A DNA stretch of 64,000 nucleotides, from contig JASKMD010000003.1 of NCBI GenBank assembly GCA_030144725.1, forward strand, positions 500,852 through 564,851. Direction: 5' to 3'. The stretch's first letter is position 1. Each line of letters opens with the position of its first letter. A program made the position numbers and the translations under genes. Positions 31,496 through 41,660 of the stretch are shown piece after piece. Origin of the DNA: Haematococcus lacustris. Lineage: Eukaryota > Chlorophyta > Chlorophyceae > Chlamydomonadales > Haematococcaceae. A model generated the notes under the pieces. That model saw only the letters and a list, made by a program, of their open reading frames with translations, searched no databases and had not been told where the DNA came from.

Positions 31496-34400
31496 ATGGG
31501 AAACTCTTCAAGCTTCGAGCAGCGGGTCTACGACGCCGCAGCGAGCAACGACGCGACCACACTGCAGGTGCTTACCGTGCAGAAAGCATCTGAACAAGCA
31601 TGCCGATGCATTGCGATGAGCATTGTGAGCCGCAGCTTCTCACCAGCCTCTCTCAAGCTGCCTCATGTACAAGATGTCTTTCCTCACGCAGCTGCCGCCT
31701 CTATAAGACCGCGAACACAAACAGAGTGTCCTTTTGCTTGCTGCTTCCATGCTCTGCTGCAGAAGCTGTTGGAGCAAATGCAAAGCCAGCAGCCAGCAGT
31801 GAAGCGCGGGCTGCTGGCCTTCAGGGACGGTGATGGCCGCACCCCGCTCATGATGGCGACAGCTAAGAACCACCTGCGCTGTGTAGAGCTGGTAGGCCTT
31901 GGCTCTGCGTGCATTTCTGCGTGCAGCTGGTGTGGTGTGCTGGCTCTGCGCTGCATGAGCTCAGTGCCAAGCGGAGTGGCTGCACCCCTGAATGCCCTTC
32001 ACAGGGGTTCTGGCCTGTTGCCCAGAGGGCAGCAAGGGGTGCCACCAGTGATGCTGCCTAGGGTGAGGGCAGGAGATTAGCTGCCGGTGTCAGTACCTGT
32101 GCGTGTGGGTGTGGGTGTGGGTGTGGGTGTGGGTGAGGGTGAGGGTGTGGGTGTGGGTGTGTGGGTGCAACATGGACCAAGTGCAGCCCCCTGCCCACAG
32201 CAGCTGCCATAGAGCTAGTCTCGATCGTGCTGCAGGCGGTGGGCTGGGTGCGGCGCTGCGTCGTGGGCAGGTCAAGCAGGGGGCGCCTTCAGTAGACCAG
32301 GGAGGGCACCAGGCTGGACAGGGTCAGGGGCAGGGGCAGCCCTGTTCACATCCTCCCCCTCTAGGTGCAGCCAGAGGGTACCCTTGGTGTTGAGTTGGGG
32401 CTTTAGACTTGGACTCAGCATCTGGGGCAGCCTGAGGCAGCCATCAATGTTGATCAGGGGTGGCAGAGGTGGCAGGGGCAGATGCAGCTCTGCTTTCCCC
32501 CCACCCCCTCCTGATCAACTCCATGCCCATACTTTCCCTGTTCACCCTCTATTTGCCTTGCTAAGAGGTTCTCAGCCCTGACTTGTTGCTGACCCTGCTC
32601 CCGCCACCCTGGCCTTGGGAGCTGGGTTCAGACCATGTGCCTGGCTGTGCCACTCCCGCAGCTGCTGCAGCACGGCGCCAGCGTGGACTTGATGAAGTGT
32701 AAGGCAGACGGCAAGGATGGCACCGCACTGCATGAGGCAGCACGCAATGGCGACACCCACGCCCCCGTCTGTGATCTCCTCCTAAGATACGGTGAGGCTC
32801 CACACCCAGACCTTGCCCCTCCCGTCCCCTGACTCCTCTCTCCTTTGCCCCAGCCTACCCTGACCTGGCCGCCCCTGCTGACGTTTTCCAGCATAGCCCT
32901 CATCCCCCAGACCCACCCGATACCCCCTGCACCCCTGACCCTGGCCCAGACCCTGACCCTGACCCTGACCCTGACCCTGACCCTGACCCTGACCCTGACC
33001 CTGACCCTGACCCTGACCCTGACCCTGACCCTGACCCTGACCCTGACCCTGACCCTGACCCTGACCCTGACCCTGACCCTGACCCTGACCCTGACCCTGA
33101 CCCTGACCCTGACCCTGACCCTGACCCTGACCCTGACCCTGACCCTGACCCTGACCCTGACCCTGACCCTGACCCTGACCCTGGCCCTGGCCCTGGCCCT
33201 GACCCTGACCCTGACCCTGACCCTGACCCTGACCCTGGCCCAGACCCTGGCACTGACACTGACACTGACACTGCAGGTGCCAACCCCTTCTTGGCCAACA
33301 CTGCGGGACGGACTCCCCTGGACGAGGCTATGCTGGCAGGCAGGAGCAGCCAGACCCCTCACCCACCCACCCGTGCACAGTGTGTTGCCTGCCCAGCTCT
33401 TTGCCTGTTGTCACCCTGCTCCTTCAGCCTCCCAGCCCCAGCCTGCACCCTACCACCCATTGCTACCCCCTTCCCTCACCAGCCTGCCACCCGCCACCTA
33501 CGTCTCCCCATGCCTGGCACCTACACTCTCCGCCCTTGCACCACACTCTCCGCCCTTGCACCACACTCTCCGCCCTTGCACCTCCTACACTCTCCGCCCT
33601 TGCACCACCACTGGCTAGCCAGTTGCCTCGTGTCCATGCGCACAGTGGGTGTGTCAGCCTGTTTTCAGCTGCCTGCGCACTGGCCAGCCCTTGTGTTCAT
33701 GCGCACAGTGGGTGTGTCACTGTCACTGTCCGCTGCAGGCAGCTTTGCAATGATGGACAAGATGTGGCAGAAGGCGATGTGGCTCGGGACGGTGGCCCTG
33801 AAGGTGGGGTGGAGGAGGGAATGCTCCAAAATACCGATAGAAAGACGCTACCCTTGCCAGCAGGCGTGCATTTAGGGAGGAGGATAGCATCAGGCGTTGC
33901 CCCACGCTGCCCTCCCACCGGGGAAAGTGCCTTGGAGTGATGGGCCGGGCTGGGCCTGGGGATAGAAGCCTGAGTGTGTATGGCTTTACCAGGCCACACC
34001 TAACCGGTGTTATTTTTGTACTGGTTCGTATAGCGTTCCTTCATAAATTGCCATGTTTTAGAGGTCGCTTTGCGATATGAAACGGTCGCTTTGCGAACTG
34101 CGCTGTTGCGCATCACGCTATGAAAAACAACCTTTGACCTGCGACTTGCCGGATTTTGACCTGAGCCAGATAAGGCCGAGCTATCAACTCGAGGGTTTTG
34201 ACACCTGACCCCTGCTAGGACAGTGACCCGACCGCTGGCAGCCAGTGGCAGGACAGTAATGCCAGCATCACCTCAGCTCCGCCGTCTGAGCTGCTCAGCA
34301 CCAGTCTGACCCTTACCTACCATTGCCTGACCCTGCCTGACCCCGTCACTGCCGGCCTTGCTGTGCAGCAGCAGCCAGCTGCGAATCTCCTCACCTCAGG

Positions 34401-37400
34401 CTGCTCTGCACTGCTAACCCATGTCAACTTGTCAATACTGCACTGCTTTGGTTTGAGATGTCTGTGATGAGGGCAGCAGCTGCTCTACCCTGCTGACCAC
34501 CCCTGACCTAATCACTAGTCACACCGTTACTCACAACACTGGTCATGTTGTGGAGCCAGACACTGGTTGTGATGTGATCTTGGTCTGGACCCTGCGGCTG
34601 ATGCTGCCTGCCTGCTGGCTGTGGTGAGCAGGACACAAGTGATGGCGAGTACAAGGACCGATACGTGGCAGTTTCACAACCTAATCGATGGGGCGACAAG
34701 CAGGTGGGGCAGTCTGGGACGGGGGAGAAGGGAGTCAAGCAGGGTCAGGCACTGAGGCAGAAAGGGAGGTGGGGGGTTGAGCTGGAGGGAGGCAGAAGGC
34801 AAGAGAGGGGAGAAGGGCAAGGGGGAGGGGCAGGTGAAAGAGCGAAGGGAAAGAGGCGGTGGAAGAGGGGCAAAGGGGGGCAAAAGGGAAGCGTGGTATG
34901 GATGGTAGGGGTACTCATAAAGCTGTGCAGGCATGAGGTGCGGGGTGGAGGTGCTCACTCCCCACATACTGTCCCGCCCCCCCTCAAGCCAGCCACTGTC
35001 ACCTCCTGCTGCGCTGTGCAGATATATGTGAGACAGGACGACAGGACCTTGAACCCGATGTTCCGGGGGAGCCTAAGTGGATGCCAAATGCTTCTGGGCC
35101 ACCTCTACTGATGTGGTCCTGGTGGGGCAACACCACCTCCTCCACTGGCCTCACCGTCCCGGCCCCCCCACCCCGCACCTCCACCCCACCCCCCTGGAGT
35201 CGAAGCCTCCCCCCAACAGCCCTGGCCTTCCTGCACCACACTGCCCGGCCCCTAACCACCCCTAACCACCCTGTGACCAGTACCCTAACCACCCTGTGAC
35301 CAGTACCCTAACCACCCTGTGACCAGTACCCTAACCACCCTGTGACCAGTACCCTAACCACCCTGTGACCAGTACCCTAACCACCCTGTGACCAGTACCC
35401 TAACCACCCTGTGACCAGTACCCTAACCACCCTGTGACCAGTACCCTAACCACCCTGTGACCAGTACCCTAACCACCCTGTGACTAGTACCCTAACCACC
35501 CTGTGACCAGTACCCTAACCACCCTGTGACCAGTACCCTAACCACCCTGTGACCAGTACCCTAACCACCCTGTGACCAGTACCCTAACCACCCTGGCTCT
35601 CTCCTGACCTGGTTTCACTGCCCCCCCTGCCCCCCCTTCCCCACTGCCTGGCCCCTGACCGCCCTGAGCCTTGCTGCCCCCTGCTGCCCCGCCCCCTGCT
35701 GCCCCGCAGCGCATGCACCCAGTCTGCGAGCCTAGCGGGGACTTCACGACCCATTGTGAGCGGTCCCTGATGTACGGTAAGGAATGTTGGTGCCTGTCCC
35801 TGCGCCCCGTGTCCTCCGCGCCTGCGGCCCTGGCTGGCCTGGACACCCTGGTGACCCTGGCTGACCCCTTGGCTCGGCGGCGCTCCCAAGGGGGCTCTGT
35901 CTCCCCCAACCCCGCCCCTTCTGGCCCCCGCCCCCCCACACCCTCTGTCTCCCCCAACCCCGCCCCTTCTGGCCCCCGCCCCCCCACACCCTCTGTCTCC
36001 CCCAACCCCGCCCCTTCTGGCCCCCGCCCCCCCACACCCTCTGTCTCCCCCAACCCCGCCCCTTCTGGCCCCCGCCCCCCCACACCCTCTGTCTCCCCCA
36101 ACCCCGCCCCTTCTGGCCCCCGCCCCCCCACACCCTCTGTCTCCCCCAACCCCGCCCCTTCTGGCCCCCGCCCCCCCACACCCTCTGTCTCCCCCAACCC
36201 CGCCCCTTCTGGCCCCCGCCCCCCCACACCCTCTGTCTCCCCCAACCCCGCCCCTTCTGGCCCCCGCCCCCCCACACCCTCTGTCTCCCCCAACCCCGCC
36301 CCTTCTGGCCCCCGCCCCCCCACACCCTCTGTCTCCCCCAACCCCGCCCCTTCTGGCCCCCGCCCCCCCACACCCTCTGTCTCCCCCAACCCCGCCCCTT
36401 CTGGCCCCCGCCCCCCCACACCCTCTGTCTCCCCCAACCCCGCCCCTTCTGGCCCCCGCCCCCCCACACCCTCTGTCTCCCCCAACCCCGCCCCTTCTGG
36501 CCCCCGCCCCCCCACACCGTCTGTCTCCCCCAACCCCGCCCCTTCTGGCCCCCGCCCCCCCACACCCTCTGTCTCCCCCAACCCCGCCCCTTCTGGCCCC
36601 CGCCCCCCCACACCCTCTGTCTCCCCCAACCCCGCCCCTTCTGGCCCCCGCCCCCCCACACCCTCTGTCTCCCCCAACCCCGCCCCTTCTGGCCCCCGCC
36701 CCCCCACACCCTCTGTCTCCCCCAACCCCGCCCCTTCTGGCCCCCGCCCCCCCACACCCTCTGTCTCCCCCAACCCCGCCCCTTCTGGCCCCCGCCCCCC
36801 CACACCCTCTGTCTCCCCCAACCCCGCCCCTTCTGGCCCCCGCCCCCCCACACCCTCTGTCTCCCCCAACCCCGCCCCTTCTGGCCCCCGCCCCCCCACA
36901 CCCTCTGTCTCCCCCAACCCCGCCCCTTCTGGCCCCCGCCCCCCCACACCCTCTGTCTCCCCCAACCCCGCCCCTTCTGGCCCCCGCCCCCCCACACCCT
37001 CTGTCTCCCCCAACCCCGCCCCTTCTGGCCCCCGCCCCCCCACACCCTCTGTCTCCCCCAACCCCGCCCCTTCTGGCCCCCGCCCCCCCACACCCTCTGT
37101 CTCCCCCAACCCCGCCCCTTCTGGCCCCCGCCCCCCCACACCCTCTGTCTCCCCCAACCCCGCCCCTTCTGGCCCCCGCCCCCCCACACCCTCTGTCTCC
37201 CCCAACCCCGCCCCTTCTGGCCCCCGCCCCCCCACACCCTCTGTCTCCCCCAACCCCGCCCCTTCTGGCCCCCGCCCCCCCACACCCTCTGTCTCCCCCA
37301 ACCCCGCCCCTTCTGGCCCCCGCCCCCCCACACCCTCTGTCTCCCCCAACCCCGCCCCTTCTGGCCCCCGCCCCCCCACACCCTCTGTCTCCACAAACCC

Positions 37401-38888
37401 CGCCCCCTCTGGCCCCCGCCCCCCCACACCCTCTGTCTCCACAAACCCCACCAGCTCTGGCAGCGGGGGCGGGCTGGAGGGGGCGCGGTCACCCTCAGCT
37501 GCTGCACCCATGGGGCAGGAGCAGGAGTGGACGGAGCAGCTGCGTGCCCTGCCAGGTGAGGGCCAATAGGGTGGTTGGTGTGTGAGTGTGTGCCTGGTCA
37601 GCAGGGACAGGATGTAAGGCACAGTCAGACTGTGAGCCTGCAGCTGGTTGCCCAGCATACTGCATGGCTGGAGGGGGAGGGGGGCACGGAACACACCTGA
37701 GCTGCCTCACCCTGACCAGCTGGTCAGTGACCCAGTCGCCTCCTAACCCCGTCACTGCCCCCAGCCCCCCCTTACCCCCACCCCCTACCCCTTGGCACAG
37801 ACCTGCTAGGTTGCGGTTGTGTGTGCGGCTGGCCTGTGGTGGAGTGCAGGGGAGAGCGACCTGGAGTTTGCCGTGCGCCTGGCCTCAGCCATGGGAGAGC
37901 AGCAGGGGCACGGCCAGGAGGGGCACGTGCAGTCGCCCCCGCCCCGGGCCCCCGCTTCCCCACCTGTCGCGAGTCAACCACAAGGGGGTGGGTGCTCCGC
38001 ACTCAGTAGCTAGACTAGGCTCTAGGGGCCCTCCCCCTCCCTGACCCCTCATTGTACCCCACAGCCTACTGTGACCCCACTGGGCTCTAGGGGTGTGCTC
38101 AGCCAGTACCAGCACCCCTCCCCCTCCCTGATTCCCGACTGTCAGAGACCCCACAGCCTACTGTCAAGATCACAGAGCCACAGGGGGCAGAGGATGAGGA
38201 GGGCAGCGGTGCAATGTAATGGCTCCCCCTGCCTGCTTGCACGCCCCTACACGTGCCTGCCCCTACCTACCCCTGCCTGCCCCTGCAGCCTCAGCCTCCG
38301 CGCCTACCCTCACTGATGAGGAGGACAACCAGCTCTCCTGCGTCGTCTGCTTGTCAGCCCCCCGGGCCGTGGGCCTGCTGGTGAGGGGGCGGGATGGGCC
38401 AGGCAATGAGACATACCCGCCTGGCACTTGACTCTTTCTTGAAAGCTGGTTTTGGTGAAATCATAGTCATGAAATAAAAGTTGGCGGAGTGCAGGGTAGC
38501 TGATCATGAGGGCTATGGCGCTGCCATGCCACCTGCCTGCTTGTCGCTGCTGCCCGCCTGTGTAATGCCCCTACCCTCCGCACCTTCCCCCAGCCAGCCA
38601 GCCTTATGAAGTGACCTGCATGCCGCCACCCTGCTGAATCATCTGCCAGCCTGTTCAGCCCCTCCCAGCCAGCCAGGCCACATCTAGTTGCTTGTTTCCC
38701 TTCCACCTCACTCTGCAAACCTGGCCGCATGCTCCTCACCTGTCCCTCCTGGCCCTGCTGACGCGCAGCACGGCAGCACGGTGCACAAGTGCGTGTGTCG
38801 GGAGTGCGCCGCGAGGATAAAGGCTGGCACCATGCTGTGCCCGCTGTGCCGCCAGACCGTGGAGCGAGTGCTCGACGTATTCGAATAG
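31496..38888 (+). CDS. Ankyrin-UIM-RING E3 ubiquitin ligase, XBAT34/35-like
   Basis: Phased exons: 31496-31567 (MGNSSSFEQRVYDAAASNDA...), 31763-31891, 32662-32791, 33277-33339, 33739-33803, 35710-37555, 37850-37987, 38289-38380 and 38769-38888. An exon near 35.02-35.16 kb has unsettled borders. The N-terminal MGNSSS resembles an N-myristoylation site. Ankyrin repeats follow (DGDGRTPLMMATAKNHLRCV, ELLLQHGASVD, KDGTALHEAARNGD, NPFLANTAGRTPLDEA). A ubiquitin-interacting motif (SDLEFAVRLASAM) lies in the 37850 exon. A C-terminal RING is split over the last two exons (CVVC...HKCVCREC...CPLC, ending ERVLDVFE). This order is that of plant XBAT34/35, which ubiquitinate target proteins. The 35710 exon carries a 48-bp repeat expanded about 32 times (16-residue Pro/Ser units). 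Confidence 0.88.
32101..32165 (+). repeat. GTGTGG/GTGAGG intron simple repeat
   Basis: A run of GTGTGG and GTGAGG hexamers in the second intron of the ankyrin-RING gene. Confidence 0.9.
32935..33275 (+). repeat. (CCCTGA)n intron hexanucleotide array, about 50 units
   Basis: A nearly perfect CCCTGA run with some CCCTGG variants, grading into CACTGA units, and ending in the acceptor TGCAG before the exon at 33277. It looks superficially like telomeric DNA but is internal to an intron. Confidence 0.95.
33340..33738 (+). other. GC-AG intron in the ankyrin-RING gene
   Basis: Exon 33277-33339 ends GGCAG and the intron opens GCAGGA instead of GT; the acceptor is CGCTGCAG at 33738. Reading phase (one base carried over, GGC = Gly) fits only this junction, giving DEAMLAG joined to SFAMMDKMW. 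Non-canonical GC donors are a known minor class. Confidence 0.65.
33525..33610 (+). repeat. About 20-bp intron minisatellite, 3-4 units
   Basis: ACACTCTCCGCCCTTGCACC is repeated, with one variant carrying an extra TCCT, in the GC-AG intron of the ankyrin-RING gene. Confidence 0.85.
33804..35021 (+). other. Long intron of the ankyrin-RING gene
   Basis: The donor is AAGGTGGGG at 33804. The best acceptor, CTGTGCAG at 35021, is followed by an open stretch whose frame I could not decide between two options (one reading YVRQDDRTLNPMF, another RQDLEPDVPGEPKWMPNAS). No other gene is visible inside. Confidence 0.5.
35262..35600 (+). repeat. 23-bp intron minisatellite, about 14 units
   Basis: The unit ACCCTAACCACCCTGTGACC plus AGT is repeated almost without change (one unit has ACTAGT). 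It precedes the repeat-rich exon starting at 35710. Each unit contains a CCCTAACC telomere-like core. Confidence 0.95.
35896..37440 (+). repeat. 48-bp coding tandem repeat, about 32 units
   Basis: The unit encodes SVSPNPAPSGPRPPTP (16 residues). Copies are almost identical over 1.5 kb. One has a CCG for CCC change near 36518, and the last two have CCACAAACCCC. It is in frame inside the 35710-37555 exon of the ankyrin-RING gene. On the minus strand it gives a long but spurious Gly/Glu-rich frame. Confidence 0.97.
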
Positions 38889-39831
38889 ATGCAGGCCGGT
38901 CGCTCAGCGCAGGTCACACCTTCTGGCCACATTCGAGTTGCTGGCGCTAATCGCCGGGATGGCAGCCAGGGCACAAAGGTCATGTCAGGGTACAGAGGTA
39001 GAGAAAGTGCTGGTCACCAGCAACCCGGCCGCAGCTGTGACCCCACTGACTGAGTTGCAGTGGCTGCACCTCGATTTGATGAGTGATTACAAGGTCATTG
39101 TAGCACCCTTCCACACCTGCTCCACCCACCCCCTCCCAGCCAACACCTGCTGCACCCACCCCCTCCCAGCCAACACCTGCTCCACCCACCCCCTTCCAGC
39201 CAACACCTGCTCCACCCACCCCCTCCCAGCCAACACCTGCTGCACCCACGCCCTCCCAGCCAACACCTGCTCCACCCACCCCCTCCCAGCCAACACCTGC
39301 TCCACCCACCCCCTCCCAGCCAACACCTGCTCCACCCACCCCCTCCCAGCCAACACCTGCTCCACCCACCCCCTCCCAGCCAACACCTGCTGCACCCACC
39401 CCCTCCCAGCCAACACCTGCTCCACCCACCCCCTTCCAGCCAACACCTGCTCCACCCACCCCCTCCCAGCCAACACCTGCTGCACCCACGCCCTCCCAGC
39501 CAACACCTGCTCCACCCACCCCCTCCCAGCCAACACCTGCTCCACCCACCCCCTCCCAGCCAACACCTGCTCCACCCACCCCCTCCAAAGACTTGCGAAG
39601 ACGAGGGGGGGCATATGTTACAGCAATGATGCCATCTTGCTCTGCGGGTGCTGGCGAGCACTGTCTTTTACTTTAGTTGTGTAACTAGCTGTCTCTCTAG
39701 CTGCAATGCGATGATGTGGCTTACACCGCTTAAGCTGTCAGCCGTTAGGCTGCTAGGCCGCCCTCCCCCTCTCGGGGTTCGGGACTTTCTTGCTGCAATG
39801 AAAGCTGCAATGTTTGGTGCAGGTGTGCCTT
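38889..39831. other. 3' flank of the ankyrin-RING gene with a 30-bp satellite
   Basis: A plus-strand frame at 38938-39684 runs through the satellite (units [10 protein letters not shown]) after a non-repetitive start ([20 protein letters not shown]). I cannot show that it is translated. The remainder holds nothing recognisable. Confidence 0.4.
39115..39592 (+). repeat. 30-bp satellite, 16 units, with 240-bp higher-order period
   Basis: The unit CACCTGCTCCACCCACCCCC plus TCCCAGCCAA repeats 16 times. Variant positions (TCC/TGC, ACC/ACG, CTCC/TTCC) follow the same order in units 1-8 and 9-16, so a block of eight was duplicated as a whole. Confidence 0.93.
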
Positions 39832-40089
39832 TCAGGTCAGGAGAGCTTGGGTCAGGAAGGGATTGATGCACCTTTCGTCCCCAGGGCTGCATACTAGGTC
39901 GACGGCTAGCGGGTGGGTGAGCTGGATGGATGGCGAGTGCTGCAACAGGGCCGTGACCAGGAGCTTGCTGGTCATGAACACTCGTAGCCGGCTTTCCCCG
40001 TCGCGCAGCTGTCGTAGCACCGCGCCCAAAAACTCCTCTGGCAGGTCCAGCAGCCGGGTGCTGCGGCGCATAGCTACCTGCTTCGACAT
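39832..40089 (-). pseudogene. F-box-like gene fragment (N-terminal part only)
   Basis: Minus-strand 85-residue frame: STRLLDLPEEFLGAVLRQLR, then RLRVFMTSKLLVTALLQHSP. It matches the first 75 residues of copies A-E but stops before the Leu-rich repeats. Orientation is opposite to the array. It could be a small remnant or a truncated protein made only of the F-box-like domain. Confidence 0.65.
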
Positions 40090-40261
40090 CTCTGCAAAGC
40101 GATGCGACGATCAACAGGGCACGCAAGGCTTCGTACAATACACAAGTTGAGGCAGGCATTGGCCTCATGTGTGCAATGTGGGACGGAGCGGGGGCACTGC
40201 CTTCCAAACGCAAGGAGCGGTTGTGGTGGAGGTGGGCTTTGCCTTAGGCACACCCTATGCT

Positions 40262-40519
40262 GCCAGGGCCCGGGTTTCCTGTCATCTGCTGTCAGTTGGG
40301 GGCGCCTGATATCCACCCAACAGAGCTACAACGTCAGCATGACCTTCATATGCACGTGCAACGTCATTTCACATGTATCATCTATTAACGACGCACCCTA
40401 GCTATGATTCATGTCGTGTGGCACTCGTGCAGGTGACAGTGTTCACATGGGCTTTCCTATCATCGTACATGCTTAGGGGCCAGACCCTCCCACTCTGACA
40501 ATCAATAGAATACCAATCC
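40262..40519 (+). repeat. Duplicated 5' flank (left half) of gene B
   Basis: Near-identical to 28474-28735, interrupted after ATACCAATCCAA by the insertion at 40520. Confidence 0.8.
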
Positions 40520-41404
40520 AATCGTACTTGCCGCGTGTCAACTCTGATGTGCCAGCCGTGGCGGGGGACACGCAAGCAGCTGGTGGTGGTCTTTGGCAAC
40601 GCTGGCATTGGCAACACTGGGGTGGGTGGGAGGCCATTGCCGTGCTGCAGGCCTGAAGGTGGTGGAGAGGCCAAACAGCGGCATGCCAACAGACAGGCTG
40701 CCTGGCAGGGTTGCTGAGTCTCGCACCAACCAAGTCAGCTCGGCTTGGCTGTGACCAACCACCAGCGCTACAAGAGGTGCCTGAACCACAGCAATCCCAC
40801 CTGGCCAGCAGGCTGAAAGCACTGAGCAGGGCAGGTGAAGGACCACTTGTTGCGGTGAGCTTGGAGCAAGCGTTTGAGGCGCCAGTGCTGGGCCCCAGGT
40901 GGCGCCCCTGGGTGAAGCAGGCCACCCCTGCGGACCTCGGCATCTGGGTGGACAAGGCCTGCAACGCAGCCCTGAACCTCTAGCGTTCGAGGGAGGCCCC
41001 ATGGCGCCCAGTGGAGCTGTGCTGGTGGCCAGGCTGACTGGTTGTTGGATTCCATAGCATAGCACAGCCACTGATGGTAGGGGTAATGTGTGCCATCCTG
41101 TCACCGCTGGCATCCGGACTCCAGACAACACAACCCCTAGTGTAAGGGAGGTGTGTGCTGTGGATGTCGCCACCGTTTTGGTGGTGGTTTAACCCAGGAT
41201 TAAGAGCCCTGTGCTCAGCCCAGCCTGTTGATGTATGGCCAGCTCGCTGCTGCGCCTGCTCCTGCTGCTGCTGCTGCCACTGCTGCTCCTGCTGCTCCTG
41301 CTACTGATGCTGATGCTGATGCTGATGCTGCTGCTGCTGCTGCTGCCACTGCTGCTGCTGCTGCTGCTGCTGCTCGTCTCTTTTGAAATAATAAAAATAC
41401 CCAA
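40520..41404 (+). mobile_element. Insertion element carrying a degraded Fanzor C-terminus, copy 1
   Basis: Gene A's upstream DNA (28.73 kb: ACCAATCCAAGTAGACAATC) is the matching empty site. Here it is split by about 885 bp, with CCAA at both junctions as a candidate 4-bp target duplication. Inside, broken frames resemble Fanzor/TnpB: VVVFGNAGIGNTGVGG, then in another frame ESRTNQVSSAW, then the 40711-40983 frame ending RWRPWVKQATPADLGIWVDK followed by ACNAALNL. The D-x3-NAA-x-N is like the RuvC-III motif. After a TAG the same frame continues RSREAPWRPVELCWWPG, resembling the usual family tail. A CTG-rich end follows. The nuclease is dead. Confidence 0.55.
41241..41378 (+). repeat. CTG-rich microsatellite at the element's right end
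   Basis: CTG/CTGATG/CTGCTC runs precede CTCTTTTGAAATAATAAAAATACCCAAG. The same arrangement ends copy 2 at about 57880-58010. Confidence 0.9.
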
Positions 41405-41562
41405 GTAGACAATCATGTCATGGGTCACTGCGCGGCATGCCACAGTCATGAATTCAGAGCACGTAGCTAAAGCGTCAAATCATCGCATCCCGCTTCAGGC
41501 GACGGAGCTATAGACAAAAAGCTGTGTTGTCCTGTGGGCACGTCGCTGACGCCTTGCATCAG

Positions 41563-41655
41563 GTAGGTCCTGCTGTGCACCCACCGCCGTGCACCAACAC
41601 TCCTAAGCTCTGCAGTACTCATCGTCTTGCTTTGCGATCTTTGTTGGCGACGTAG
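41563..41655 (+). other. Probable 5' UTR intron of gene B
   Basis: The donor CAGGTAGGT and acceptor GACGTAG correspond base for base to the candidate intron of gene A. Both are 93 bp. Confidence 0.55.
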
Positions 41656-41660
41656 ACCTG

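Noticed and set aside
32628..33618. Frames of TLTLTL, VRVRVR or GSGSGS repeats
   Set aside because: Products of the CCCTGA intron array; real ankyrin exons lie on both sides in phase without it.
32935..35600. Telomere or chromosome end
   Set aside because: Arrays are internal, impure and surrounded by exons of one continuous gene.
35538..37694. 718-codon minus-strand frame rich in GETEGVGGRGPEGA units
   Set aside because: It is the antisense reading of the 48-bp coding repeat in the plus-strand ankyrin-RING exon; a 48-bp unit keeps every stop-free frame open.
35262..39592. CRISPR-like arrays (23-bp and 30-bp repeats)
   Set aside because: Units are directly adjacent with no unique spacers, and the context is eukaryotic introns and flanks.
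39087..39661. Minus-strand frames with [10 protein letters not shown] or GWSRCWLGG units
   Set aside because: Antisense of the 30-bp satellite; every frame is open because the unit length is a multiple of three.
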